From Mesorhizobium sp. INR15 (lineage in GTDB: Bacteria > Pseudomonadota > Alphaproteobacteria > Rhizobiales > Rhizobiaceae): a stretch of 64,000 nucleotides of DNA. Shown here piece after piece: positions 1 through 7,173 of the stretch. The translations under genes were made by a program, and so were the position numbers. Each line of letters opens with the position of its first letter. The stretch's first letter is position 1. The notes beneath the pieces were generated by a model. That model did no database searches and was not told the origin of the DNA. It saw only the letters and a program-made list of their open reading frames with translations. The stretch covers positions 6,210,001 to 6,274,000 of the forward strand of contig NZ_CP045496.1 in the NCBI RefSeq assembly GCF_015500075.1, in the 5' to 3' direction.

Positions 1-1
1 C

Positions 2-658
2 TCCCTCGTGGTGAACACGTTGCTGGAAGACGAGACGGCCGACGAAGCGGCTCTCCTCGCCTTCTACGAACGCAACTACCGACGCGATTTCACGCGCTAC
101 CGTGACCAAGTCTATTTCCTGTATGCGGGCCAGGCGAGCAGCCAGGAGGACTTCTTCTGGAAGGCCCGGTCGATCTTCGATCGGCCCAATCTGGATCCCA
201 GGCAGGCGTTCATCTCGCTGATCGCCGGTTCGTTCGAGCACCGCGGCTGGTACCACCGCTGCCTGCAGCGCATGGGCACGCCAACCGAGCTGCAGCGGAT
301 CGTAACCGAGCTCTCCGATCCGGAGCAATTCAAGGATGATACGGCGCGTTCGAACCTGGTGCTGCGGGTGTCCGACGGCTGGCAGGTGGTGGACGACTAC
401 TCGATCGAGAACGATCGTCTGGTGCCCAGCAAGACCATCCGCACCCACCAAAAGCTCGAGCTGCCGCTGACGCCCGTGGTTGACGGCATCCTCGCCGAGG
501 TGCGGCGAGGTCATGGGGTCGACTCCATCGTGGCGACGCTGACGGAAGACGGCAAGCTGGCGTCCTCCAATGTCTACCGCAGCCTGGCCGATGCGATCAC
601 CTATGGCGTGCTCGAACTGGCCGATGCACCGGCCGGCCAGCAACGTGCCGCCGTCTAG
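2..658 (+). CDS. C-terminal part of a FAD-dependent halogenase-like oxidoreductase (5' end outside window)
   Basis: The reading frame is open from the first full codon of the window, so the N-terminal FAD-binding half lies upstream and cannot be checked. The visible 216 residues start with a helical stretch containing FYERNYRRDF and then DFFWKARSIF, which resembles the post-catalytic part of flavin-dependent halogenases of the CmlS/PltA type (SYFWAARK-like). A small domain follows, about residues 150-210, that reads like a winged helix (DGILAEVRRG... YGVLEL). It ends 26 bp before the ADH-synthase-like gene and shares its direction, so it is probably the first visible gene of the 1-6.4 kb cluster. 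Another FAD monooxygenase of the same superfamily is possible, because the Rossmann motif and the halogenase WxWxIP motif are out of view. Confidence 0.5.
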   Translation, partial: SLVVNTLLEDETADEAALLAFYERNYRRDFTRYRDQVYFLYAGQASSQEDFFWKARSIFDRPNLDPRQAFISLIAGSFEHRGWYHRCLQRMGTPTELQRIVTELSDPEQFKDDTARSNLVLRVSDGWQVVDDYSIENDRLVPSKTIRTHQKLELPLTPVVDGILAEVRRGHGVDSIVATLTEDGKLASSNVYRSLADAITYGVLELADAPAGQQRAAV

Positions 659-684
659 TTCAACGCAGGCAAGGAGATCGCTTT

Positions 685-1524
685 ATGTCGACGGATTGCG
701 GAAAATCGTTCAGGCTCGGTCGCATCTTTAACCAGGCCAGCAACAAGGCCGTGTGCGTGGCCTTCGACCACGGCCTCGACGTCGGCCCGATGCCAGGCAT
801 CACCGACGCGCGCGGCACCATGGCCAAATTGGTGGAAGGCGGTGCCGATGCGGTGCTGGTTTCTCCCGGCGTGGCGAGGATCTGCAAGGATCAGTTCACC
901 GGCAAGCAAGCGCCGGCGCTGATCCTGCGCATGGACTGGACGAACATCTGGCGGCCGATACCGCAACTGAGTTACGCCGAGGGCTCCACCTGCCTGATCG
1001 CGCAGGTCGAGGACGCGGTGCGCTACGGTGCCGACGCGGTTCTCAGCTTCATGTTCATCGGCTATGCGGATTCGCGCGTCGAGGCCGACGAGATCGCCAA
1101 GAACGCAGCGTTGACGCGGGCCTGTGAACGGTTCGGCATTCCGCACATCATCGAACCGATGTGCCGCGGATCGAAGGCCGCCGACAAGGCGTTCGATGCC
1201 GAGTTCATCGCCTTTGCCTGTCGCATGGCAGTGGAGATCGGCGCTGATGCCCTCAAGACTGATTACAGCGGCTCCGCCGCCAGCTATCGCCCGGTGATCG
1301 AGGCCTGTCCCGTGCCGATCCTCATCGCCGGCGGCCCGAAGACCAAGACGCTCGCCGAGAGTTTCGAGATGGTCGAAGGCGCGGTTGAGGCTGGTGCCGC
1401 AGGTGTATTGCTCGGCCGCAACATCATCCAGGCGGAGGATCCCGCGGCAACGCTGCGGACCATTCGCGCCATCGTCCACGACGGCATGGCTTCGGGCGAA
1501 GCCATGCGCCGGTTCCTCGGCTGA
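685..1524 (+). CDS. Class I aldolase of the ADH synthase (archaeal AroA') / GriI type
   Basis: This 279-residue protein has the FbaB/LacD-type TIM-barrel signature. The N-terminus (LGRIFN, then FDHGLDVGP near residue 28) follows the pattern of archaeal 2-amino-3,7-dideoxy-D-threo-hept-6-ulosonate synthases. ALKTDYSG near residue 190 carries the lysine expected to form the Schiff base. AGGPKT near 215 and LLGRNI near 245 are the phosphate-binding loops. Known relatives make a C7 sugar from aspartate semialdehyde in archaeal aromatic synthesis, or 3-amino-4-hydroxybenzoate in grixazone synthesis (GriI). The start has a good AAGGAGA site about 11 bp upstream. It lies 11 bp before the trpD-like gene, in the same operon. 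The substrate is inferred only from family; an ordinary fructose-bisphosphate aldolase is less likely in this setting. Confidence 0.75.
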   Translation: MSTDCGKSFRLGRIFNQASNKAVCVAFDHGLDVGPMPGITDARGTMAKLVEGGADAVLVSPGVARICKDQFTGKQAPALILRMDWTNIWRPIPQLSYAEGSTCLIAQVEDAVRYGADAVLSFMFIGYADSRVEADEIAKNAALTRACERFGIPHIIEPMCRGSKAADKAFDAEFIAFACRMAVEIGADALKTDYSGSAASYRPVIEACPVPILIAGGPKTKTLAESFEMVEGAVEAGAAGVLLGRNIIQAEDPAATLRTIRAIVHDGMASGEAMRRFLG

Positions 1525-1535
1525 AGGAGGCGGCG

Positions 1536-2564
1536 ATGGTCCAGGATGTGCTGATGAGCAGCCCGCCCGTGATTGAGGATCTGTCGACGGCGGAAGCCGA
1601 ACAGCAGTTCACAGCTATTCTCGACGGCGACATGCCGCTTGATGAGGCCGGCGCGCTTCTCGTGGCGCTGTCACGCAAGGGCGAGACGGAGGAGGAAATC
1701 CTCGGTTGCGTCCGCAGCATGATGAAGCGGGTAGCGCCGACCGATCTCGATGGTCCCGACGCCATCGACATCGGCGGCACCGGCGGCGATCGGCTTGGCA
1801 CGTTCAACATCTCGACCACCACGGCATTCGTCGTCGCCGCCGCCGGCCTGCCCGTGCTGAAACACGGCAATCGCGGTTTCAGCAGCCGCTCCGGAAGCGC
1901 CGACATGATCGAGGCACTCGGCATATCGTTGTCCGCGTGGCCAGACCACGAACACGTCCGCGCCTGCCTCGCCGAGGTTGGCATGGCGTATCTGTTCACG
2001 CCGACGCATCACCGGTTCCCTGAGGGCCTGAACGCGCTGCGCAAGCGGCTCTGCATCCGCACGATCTTCAACCTCGCCGGCCCGCTGGCACATCCGGCAC
2101 GGTTGCGACGACAGATGATCGGCGTGTCGGACCCCACGCTTCTGCCTGTTTTCTGCAATGTTCTGGCGCGATCAGGGCGGAAGCAGGCCTGGATCTTCCA
2201 CGGCGCGGACGGCGCCGACGAGATCAGCGTCTCGGGACGCACCACCATCCACGAACTGCGGAACGGCCAGTTTCGGGTCTTCTCCGTCAGTCCAGAAGAC
2301 TTCGGCATCGTGCCCTCGCCAGTGACGGCGCTTCGCGGCGGCGACGGTGTGGAGAACGCAGCGATCTGCCGCGACATTCTCGCCGGCGCCCCTGGTCCGA
2401 AAACCGATGCCGTTCTGATTTGCGCGGCGTCCGCATTCGTTTTCGCTGGGTTGACGTCGACGCTCCTTGACGGGATGGCGGCGGCCCGTGAGGCGATCGG
2501 ATCAGGCGCCGCGGCGAGGGTCCTGATAGATCTTCGAGAGGCAAGTCATGACCGTCGCGGTTAA
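1536..2564 (+). CDS. Anthranilate phosphoribosyltransferase-like protein (TrpD family)
   Basis: The 342 residues match the full length of TrpD. The family normally joins an aromatic amine to PRPP. Visible motifs are the PRPP loop GGTGGD near residue 81, the NISTTTA segment, KHGNRG followed by SRSGSAD (anthranilate and PRPP contacts), CIRTIFNLAGPLAHPARLRR around 175-195 with the conserved arginine, and the metal-binding pair in GADGADEIS. All catalytic features look intact, so it should be an active phosphoribosyltransferase. An AAGGAGG site directly precedes the ATG; a second ATG six codons in is the alternative start. Its 3' end overlaps the trpF-like gene by 17 bp. No trpE, trpC, trpA or trpB is nearby, so the acceptor may not be anthranilate. 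Confidence 0.85.
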   Translation: MVQDVLMSSPPVIEDLSTAEAEQQFTAILDGDMPLDEAGALLVALSRKGETEEEILGCVRSMMKRVAPTDLDGPDAIDIGGTGGDRLGTFNISTTTAFVVAAAGLPVLKHGNRGFSSRSGSADMIEALGISLSAWPDHEHVRACLAEVGMAYLFTPTHHRFPEGLNALRKRLCIRTIFNLAGPLAHPARLRRQMIGVSDPTLLPVFCNVLARSGRKQAWIFHGADGADEISVSGRTTIHELRNGQFRVFSVSPEDFGIVPSPVTALRGGDGVENAAICRDILAGAPGPKTDAVLICAASAFVFAGLTSTLLDGMAAAREAIGSGAAARVLIDLREASHDRRG

Positions 2565-3234
2565 GATTTGCGGCATTACCGAGGTCGCGGATGCCGAAGT
2601 GGCAGCGGACGCCGGCGCCGATTTTATCGGCCTGGTGTTTTCTGATAGCCAGCGTCGCGTGTCGCTCGACATCGCCCGGACGATCGTTGAGGCGATTTCC
2701 CCGATCGCACGCACGATCGGCGTGTTCGTCAACGAATCGCTTGAGTTCGTCCACGCCGCCGCCGCCGGCTGCCATCTCGATGCCGTGCAACTGCAGGGTA
2801 CCGAGACGGCGGACTATTGCGCGCGGTGCAGGTGGCCGGTGTTCAAGGGGATTCACCTCGACGGGCCGCTCGCGCGTCACGACCTCGAAGCCTACGACGT
2901 CTCGGCCTTTGTGTTCGACACCCATGTACCCGGCCTATCGGGTGGAACGGGCAAACGTTTCGACTGGAGCTGGGTGGCCGGATTTTCAGCCCGACCATTC
3001 TTTCTTGCCGGGGGTCTCGATCCCGAAAACGTCGCCAGCGCGATCGCGCGGACGCATCCCTATGCCGTCGACGTCAGCAGTGGCGTATCGCTTAGCGCTC
3101 GGCTCAAGGACCCCGCGAAGATCCGCGCCTTTGTCACCAATGCGAAATCGGTCTCCTGCCCACAGCGGCGCGATTGGGCGATGCCCTTTCTGGCGCGCGA
3201 ACCGACGCATGGGACCAGCCCCAGAATTTCCTAA
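2548..3234 (+). CDS. Phosphoribosylanthranilate isomerase-like protein (TrpF family)
   Basis: This is a 228-residue TIM-barrel protein with the hallmarks of TrpF: KICGIT at residues 5-10 holding the catalytic cysteine, a FDTHVPGLSGGTGKRFDW block around 129-146 with the catalytic aspartate and phosphate loop, FLAGGLDPENV near 152, and DVSSGV near 175. In TrpF the last motif is usually followed by glutamate; here it is serine. The family performs an Amadori rearrangement of N-(5-phosphoribosyl)anthranilate. The start overlaps the end of the trpD-like gene, so translation is probably coupled. The C-terminus runs about 28 residues past the usual end. A tryptophan-pathway role is doubtful because the other trp genes are absent. 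Confidence 0.85.
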   Translation: MTVAVKICGITEVADAEVAADAGADFIGLVFSDSQRRVSLDIARTIVEAISPIARTIGVFVNESLEFVHAAAAGCHLDAVQLQGTETADYCARCRWPVFKGIHLDGPLARHDLEAYDVSAFVFDTHVPGLSGGTGKRFDWSWVAGFSARPFFLAGGLDPENVASAIARTHPYAVDVSSGVSLSARLKDPAKIRAFVTNAKSVSCPQRRDWAMPFLAREPTHGTSPRIS

Positions 3235-3254
3235 TCCGAACCGGAGGAACAGTC

Positions 3255-4292
3255 ATGCAAGCAGCAATCTACGAAGGGATCGAGAAGCTGGTGGTCCGGG
3301 AAACGGCCAGCCCAGACCTGCCGGAAGGCGGCGTTCTCCTGAAGGTCAAATCATGTGCCATCTGCGGCACCGATCTCAGGACCTATCACCATGGCAGCAG
3401 CTTCTGCGAACCACCATGGATCATCGGCCATGAGGTCGCCGGCGAAGTCGTCGAGGTCGCAAAGAACGTTTCCGGCGTGGCGCGTGGCGATCGCGTCACC
3501 GTCGCAGCCGGGATTCCCTGTGGCACATGCCGCGCCTGCACCAGCGGCTGGATGCATCTGTGCTCGAACGTCAAGGCGCACGGTTTCCACTATCCTGGCG
3601 GCTTCGCCGAATACATGGCGGTCAACCAGAGCGCGGTCACTCAAAAAGCCCTGAGCGTGATTGGAGAGTCCGTCACTTATGACCAGGCAGCATTGGCCGA
3701 GCCGCTGTCATGCGTCATCAATGGTCAGGAACTGGTCAACGTGACACTCGGCGACACGGTGGTTGTCATCGGCGCCGGGCCGATCGGCTGCATGCATGTC
3801 GAGGTAGCGCGCGCCAGGGGCGCGGTCTGCATCATCCACGTCGAACAGAACAGGCTGCGGCTGGAAAAGGCGATGGCGTTCGGCGCCGACTACTATGTCG
3901 ACGCCTCGAAGGAGGACGCGGTGGCAAAGGTGATGGAGATCACCGGCGGGCGCGGCGCCAACGTGGTCATATCGGCCTGTGCCGCCAAGGAGGCGCAAGG
4001 CCAGGCAGTGAAGATGGCGGCGCTGCGCGGCCGCGTGAGCTTCTTCGGCGGGCTGCCGAAATCGGATTCGATCGCGGCGATCGACGGCAACATCATCCAC
4101 TACAAGGAGCTTGCCGTCTTCGGGGCTTTCGCCTCCAGCCCGAGCCAGAACCGGCTCGCGCTCGACCTAATCACCAGCGGCAAGATACGCACGGACGCGA
4201 TCATTACGCACAAGCTGCCGCTCGTCGAGATCGTGGAGGGTATCGGCCTGATGGACCGAGGTGAGGCGCTGAAAGTCGTGATCCACCCCTGA
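3255..4292 (+). CDS. Zinc-dependent alcohol/polyol dehydrogenase (MDR family)
   Basis: This 345-residue medium-chain dehydrogenase carries the catalytic zinc ligands in CAICGTDLR (Cys near residue 37) and in IIGHEVAGEV (His near 60). Structural zinc cysteines lie in CGTCRACTSGWMHLC (about 92-106). The NAD(P) Rossmann motif is VIGAGPIGCMH near residue 170. It resembles sorbitol, threonine and aminocyclitol (2-deoxy-scyllo-inosamine) dehydrogenases, which oxidise secondary alcohols on sugars. The ATG was chosen because a GGAGG site lies about 8 bp upstream; an earlier in-frame ATG at 3174 lies inside trpF and lacks such a site. The gene follows trpF by 20 bp in the same operon, consistent with oxidising a sugar-like intermediate; that step is inferred. 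Confidence 0.85.
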   Translation: MQAAIYEGIEKLVVRETASPDLPEGGVLLKVKSCAICGTDLRTYHHGSSFCEPPWIIGHEVAGEVVEVAKNVSGVARGDRVTVAAGIPCGTCRACTSGWMHLCSNVKAHGFHYPGGFAEYMAVNQSAVTQKALSVIGESVTYDQAALAEPLSCVINGQELVNVTLGDTVVVIGAGPIGCMHVEVARARGAVCIIHVEQNRLRLEKAMAFGADYYVDASKEDAVAKVMEITGGRGANVVISACAAKEAQGQAVKMAALRGRVSFFGGLPKSDSIAAIDGNIIHYKELAVFGAFASSPSQNRLALDLITSGKIRTDAIITHKLPLVEIVEGIGLMDRGEALKVVIHP

Positions 4293-4397
4293 GTGTGCCG
4301 CAGTTGATCGGCGAGCCGGCTCAACGACTTCGCCACGTTCGTCCGTCTCACCGTGTCGCGGGATTGCCATGCCGCGGCCGCCGATCGAGTTGAGAGC

Positions 4398-5807
4398 ATG
4401 TGTGGAATCCTAGCGTTCGTGGGCAAGCCACCGGAAGTCTCGACGTTGATCGAGGCGCTGCGGCTCATCCAGCACAGGGGTCAGGACGGAGTCGGTGTCT
4501 GGCACTGCCGCGACACTGCGAATGGTTTCGCCACCACTCATCAGCGGCAGACAGGCAGGGGCGATCCGGACGTCGTGCGGCATCTCCCAGACACGCAGCA
4601 TATGGTCTTCCTGGCGCACTGGCGCTACGCGACGCGTGGCGGCAGCTTGATCGCGGACGTCCATCCGATCCTGGTTGACGGGGGCGAGGCCGCACTCGCT
4701 CACAACGGCCAGTTCCAGCTTTGGGAGCGAGGCCGTGGTCGCCCACTGTCAGACACGCGTCTGTTCTCGATGCGGATTGAGAACGAGACATCGCTGAAAC
4801 TCGGCGACCGGGTCTTCGCGGCCCTCGATGGGGTTGCCGGTGCCTTCGCCCTCGTCGCGGCCGATCGTTTCGGGCTGACAACGGCATGCGACCGCTTTGG
4901 CATCCGGCCGCTCTTCCAGGCCCGCTATCCTGGCGGTATGGCATTCTCCTCCGAGACGCCGGCACTGCAACACCTCAAATGCGATGACATCGAGGAAATC
5001 AAACCTGGCTCGGTGACCGATTGGACGGCTGTTGGCCCCATCGAAGTGCGCAGCCTGCCTCCCGCGCCGCGCTCGTCGTGCTCATTCGAAAGCATCTATT
5101 TCCATACAGCCGGCGGCCTGTTGCGTGGCAGCCCCGTGGCGGCGCTTCGGCATCGGCTCGGCCAATTGCTGGCGCGCGAACATCCCGTCGACGGCGACTT
5201 GGTCGTTCCCGTCCCCAAATCTGGAATCGACTTTGCCCAAGGTTTTGCAGAGCAGCTCCACAGGGTACCGGAGCATGCGATTTCCCTGACTGCTGACGCG
5301 GCAAGAACCTTCATTCAGGAAGCCGCAAGCAGAGCGGATGCCATACGCCGTAAGTACGTGCTGAACACGAGCGCGATTGCTGGCCGCTCGGTGATCATCG
5401 TCGATGACAGCCTCGTTCGAGGCGCCACGATGAAGCACCTGGCCAGTGCATTGCGTCATGCCGGCGCCAGCCAGGTGCATGCGCGCATCGGATCGCCCAG
5501 GTTCACTCATCCCTGCTTTTTTGGGATCGACGTGCCGGATCGCAAAGAACTGATCTGTGAGGGCAGAAGCCTGGCGGAAGTCAGCTCATTGCTTGGATTG
5601 GACAGCCTGGCTTTCCTGTCTCTTGCCGGGTTGCACGACGCACTCGGCAGCGAAATCTGCACGGGCTGCTTCAGCGGGCGATATCCGGAAGGCGCGCTCT
5701 CATACAGTTGGCGACCGTGCGACGACCGAGCAGACCGGATCATCGCCGCCGGCGAAACGGACGTACGCTCGACCGTTGCCGTTCTGCGCACATCAACGAC
5801 GGCTTGA
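4398..5807 (+). CDS. PurF-like glutamine PRPP amidotransferase paralogue
   Basis: This 469-residue protein has an N-terminal class II glutaminase domain (MCGILAFVG; the cysteine after Met is the nucleophile, which fixes the start, and HRGQDGVGVW follows) and a C-terminal phosphoribosyltransferase domain with the PRPP motif IIVDDSLVRGAT near residue 335. PurF makes phosphoribosylamine from PRPP and glutamine. Cysteines in SSCSFESIYF, HPCFFGID and CTGCFSGRYP occupy the iron-sulfur ligand positions of Bacillus-type PurF. Two features differ from housekeeping PurF: there is no propeptide before the cysteine, and the usual ARPDS after the IYF segment reads HTAGG. It sits between the dehydrogenase and an exporter rather than with purine genes, so it is probably a pathway-specific paralogue. 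Confidence 0.8.
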   Translation: MCGILAFVGKPPEVSTLIEALRLIQHRGQDGVGVWHCRDTANGFATTHQRQTGRGDPDVVRHLPDTQHMVFLAHWRYATRGGSLIADVHPILVDGGEAALAHNGQFQLWERGRGRPLSDTRLFSMRIENETSLKLGDRVFAALDGVAGAFALVAADRFGLTTACDRFGIRPLFQARYPGGMAFSSETPALQHLKCDDIEEIKPGSVTDWTAVGPIEVRSLPPAPRSSCSFESIYFHTAGGLLRGSPVAALRHRLGQLLAREHPVDGDLVVPVPKSGIDFAQGFAEQLHRVPEHAISLTADAARTFIQEAASRADAIRRKYVLNTSAIAGRSVIIVDDSLVRGATMKHLASALRHAGASQVHARIGSPRFTHPCFFGIDVPDRKELICEGRSLAEVSSLLGLDSLAFLSLAGLHDALGSEICTGCFSGRYPEGALSYSWRPCDDRADRIIAAGETDVRSTVAVLRTSTTA

Positions 5808-5813
5808 TCGGCC

Positions 5814-6365
5814 GTGAGCGACCCAATCCTCTTTGTCCTCTCTGTGGTGGCGCTGCTTTCGACCCCCGGCCCGAGCAACACCTTGCTGGCCGCCTCGGGC
5901 GCCGTCGCCGGGGTGCGCCGCTCCTTGCCGCTGTTGGCCGGAGAACTCACAGGCTATCTGGCGGCGATCGGGCTCATCCGGCTGGCATTGGAGCCATTGC
6001 TCGATAGTCCGGTAGTCAACGGCGGGTTCAAGCTTGTCGTCGTGGCCTATCTCGCGTTCACCGCTCGCGGGCTATGGAACGCATCGGCAGCGGCGTCGCC
6101 TTCGATCATAAGAACCCGTGGCGTGTTCGCAACAACGTTGATCAATCCGAAGGCGTTCGTCTTTTCGGTCGTCATCATTCCCCACGGCGTGGTGAACATC
6201 GCGCCCTACCTTGCGGCCTTTTCGGCATGCGTCGTTGTCGTCGGATTCCTGTGGGTGGCGTTCGGCCACATCGCCGGGCGGCGATTTTACTTGCTGGCGC
6301 CGCGCATCGCCTCCGTCGTTCTCGGCGGGTTCGCCAGCCTCATGCTCTTGTCCATCGTCGGCTAA
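5814..6365 (+). CDS. LysE/RhtB-family exporter
   Basis: This 183-residue hydrophobic protein has about five to six membrane segments and the LysE-family signature TPGPSNTLLAASGAVAG near residue 15. The family exports amino acids and related small metabolites across the inner membrane. It starts with GTG 6 bp after the PurF-like stop codon, so it is probably the last gene of the operon. In a biosynthetic cluster the obvious inference is export of, or resistance to, the product. Nothing indicates the substrate. The protein is slightly shorter than the usual 200-210 residues, mainly in the loop region. Confidence 0.8.
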   Translation: MSDPILFVLSVVALLSTPGPSNTLLAASGAVAGVRRSLPLLAGELTGYLAAIGLIRLALEPLLDSPVVNGGFKLVVVAYLAFTARGLWNASAAASPSIIRTRGVFATTLINPKAFVFSVVIIPHGVVNIAPYLAAFSACVVVVGFLWVAFGHIAGRRFYLLAPRIASVVLGGFASLMLLSIVG

Positions 6366-6379
6366 AGTATCCGTTTTGA

Positions 6380-6815
6380 TCAAGTGCTTTTAGGGGTCCA
6401 TTTTCGCTGCGCCTTGAGCAGAGCGTTTGCGGGGATGATGAGCTTTCGCATCAATGCAGTGATTGCGACCTTCGGGGGTTTGCCTGCCGCCTTGAGCATG
6501 TCGTACTTTCATAAGGGTCTTGGCTCTGTTCCTGGCTGCGGTGCGATCCTTGATCAGAGCCGCACGAGCCATATGCAGGTCCTTGAGCTCATTGAGCAGG
6601 GAACTGCGAAGCGGGCGCGCCGTCAAAGCCAGCATTGCCCCCATGCGCGCCAGCATGGCGGCGTCGCATCGATCGGTCTTGGCCAGCTTGCCTGTCGCCT
6701 CCGCGAAACGGCGTGCCTGGCGCGGATTGACCTTGACCAATGGCAGTCCGGCCTCCGCGAGCCGGCACTCAAAACCGCGATGGTAAGGACCAGTCGGCTC
6801 GTAGACGACGCTCCG
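6380..6815 (-). pseudogene. Internally deleted IS110-family transposase remnant
   Basis: Read on the minus strand, the frame VVYEPTGPYHRGFECRLAEA leads into VKVNPRQARRFAEATGKLAKTD and then KDRTAARNRAKTLMKV, which is the DEDD-domain part of IS110 transposases. About 20 codons later a shifted frame gives ALMRKLIIPANALLKAQRKW and TPKST, the usual C-terminus, ending at a TGA at 6380-6382. The middle of the protein is deleted with a frame change, and an in-frame TGA lies just upstream of the first segment. It follows the exporter by 14 bp and cannot make a working transposase. It shows that IS110 elements have moved here. Confidence 0.8.
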
Positions 6816-7077
6816 TCATCTTTTGCCGTGCCTCTGCTTGTCATGCGCAGCTCAAACTGCGCGTATCCGTTCAGGCCTTCGGGAAAAGACGAGGGTGATC
6901 AAACTTTAGCTCGGCCCCTCAAATGGCCAGCGCGTCGACGATCCATCCCTCGCCGCTGACGAGAGAGCCGCTGCTCTCTCCCAGCGGTTCATTCTCGCCG
7001 CTTCGGCAAATAAAGTCATAAGACAAGCGCGTCGCGTCGAAACGGATTCAGGCGACGCGCTTTCGGTCGTTGTTCTT

Positions 7078-7173
7078 ATGCATGTCGTTGCCCCAAAACC
7101 GAGGTCACTTTTGGGCGACATGCATTAGAGCAATTCCAGGAAAAGTGTGTACCGGTTTTCCGTTCGGAATTGC
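7078..7173. repeat. Double-hairpin intergenic palindromic repeat
   Basis: There are two adjacent inverted repeats. The first has perfect 10-bp arms, ATGCATGTCG (7078-7087) and CGACATGCAT (7116-7125), with an inner CCCAAAA/TTTTGGG pair. The second has GCAATTCC (7130-7137) and GGAATTGC (7166-7173), with inner GGAAAA/TTTTCC. An A-rich tail (TAAAAACAAAGAGATAGAGC) follows. As I recall, elements of this design are scattered through rhizobial intergenic regions. No coding sense is evident. Confidence 0.7.

Noticed and set aside
1536..3234. A tryptophan operon
   Set aside because: TrpD and TrpF-like genes are present, but trpE/G, trpC, trpA and trpB are missing and the neighbours are unrelated to tryptophan synthesis.
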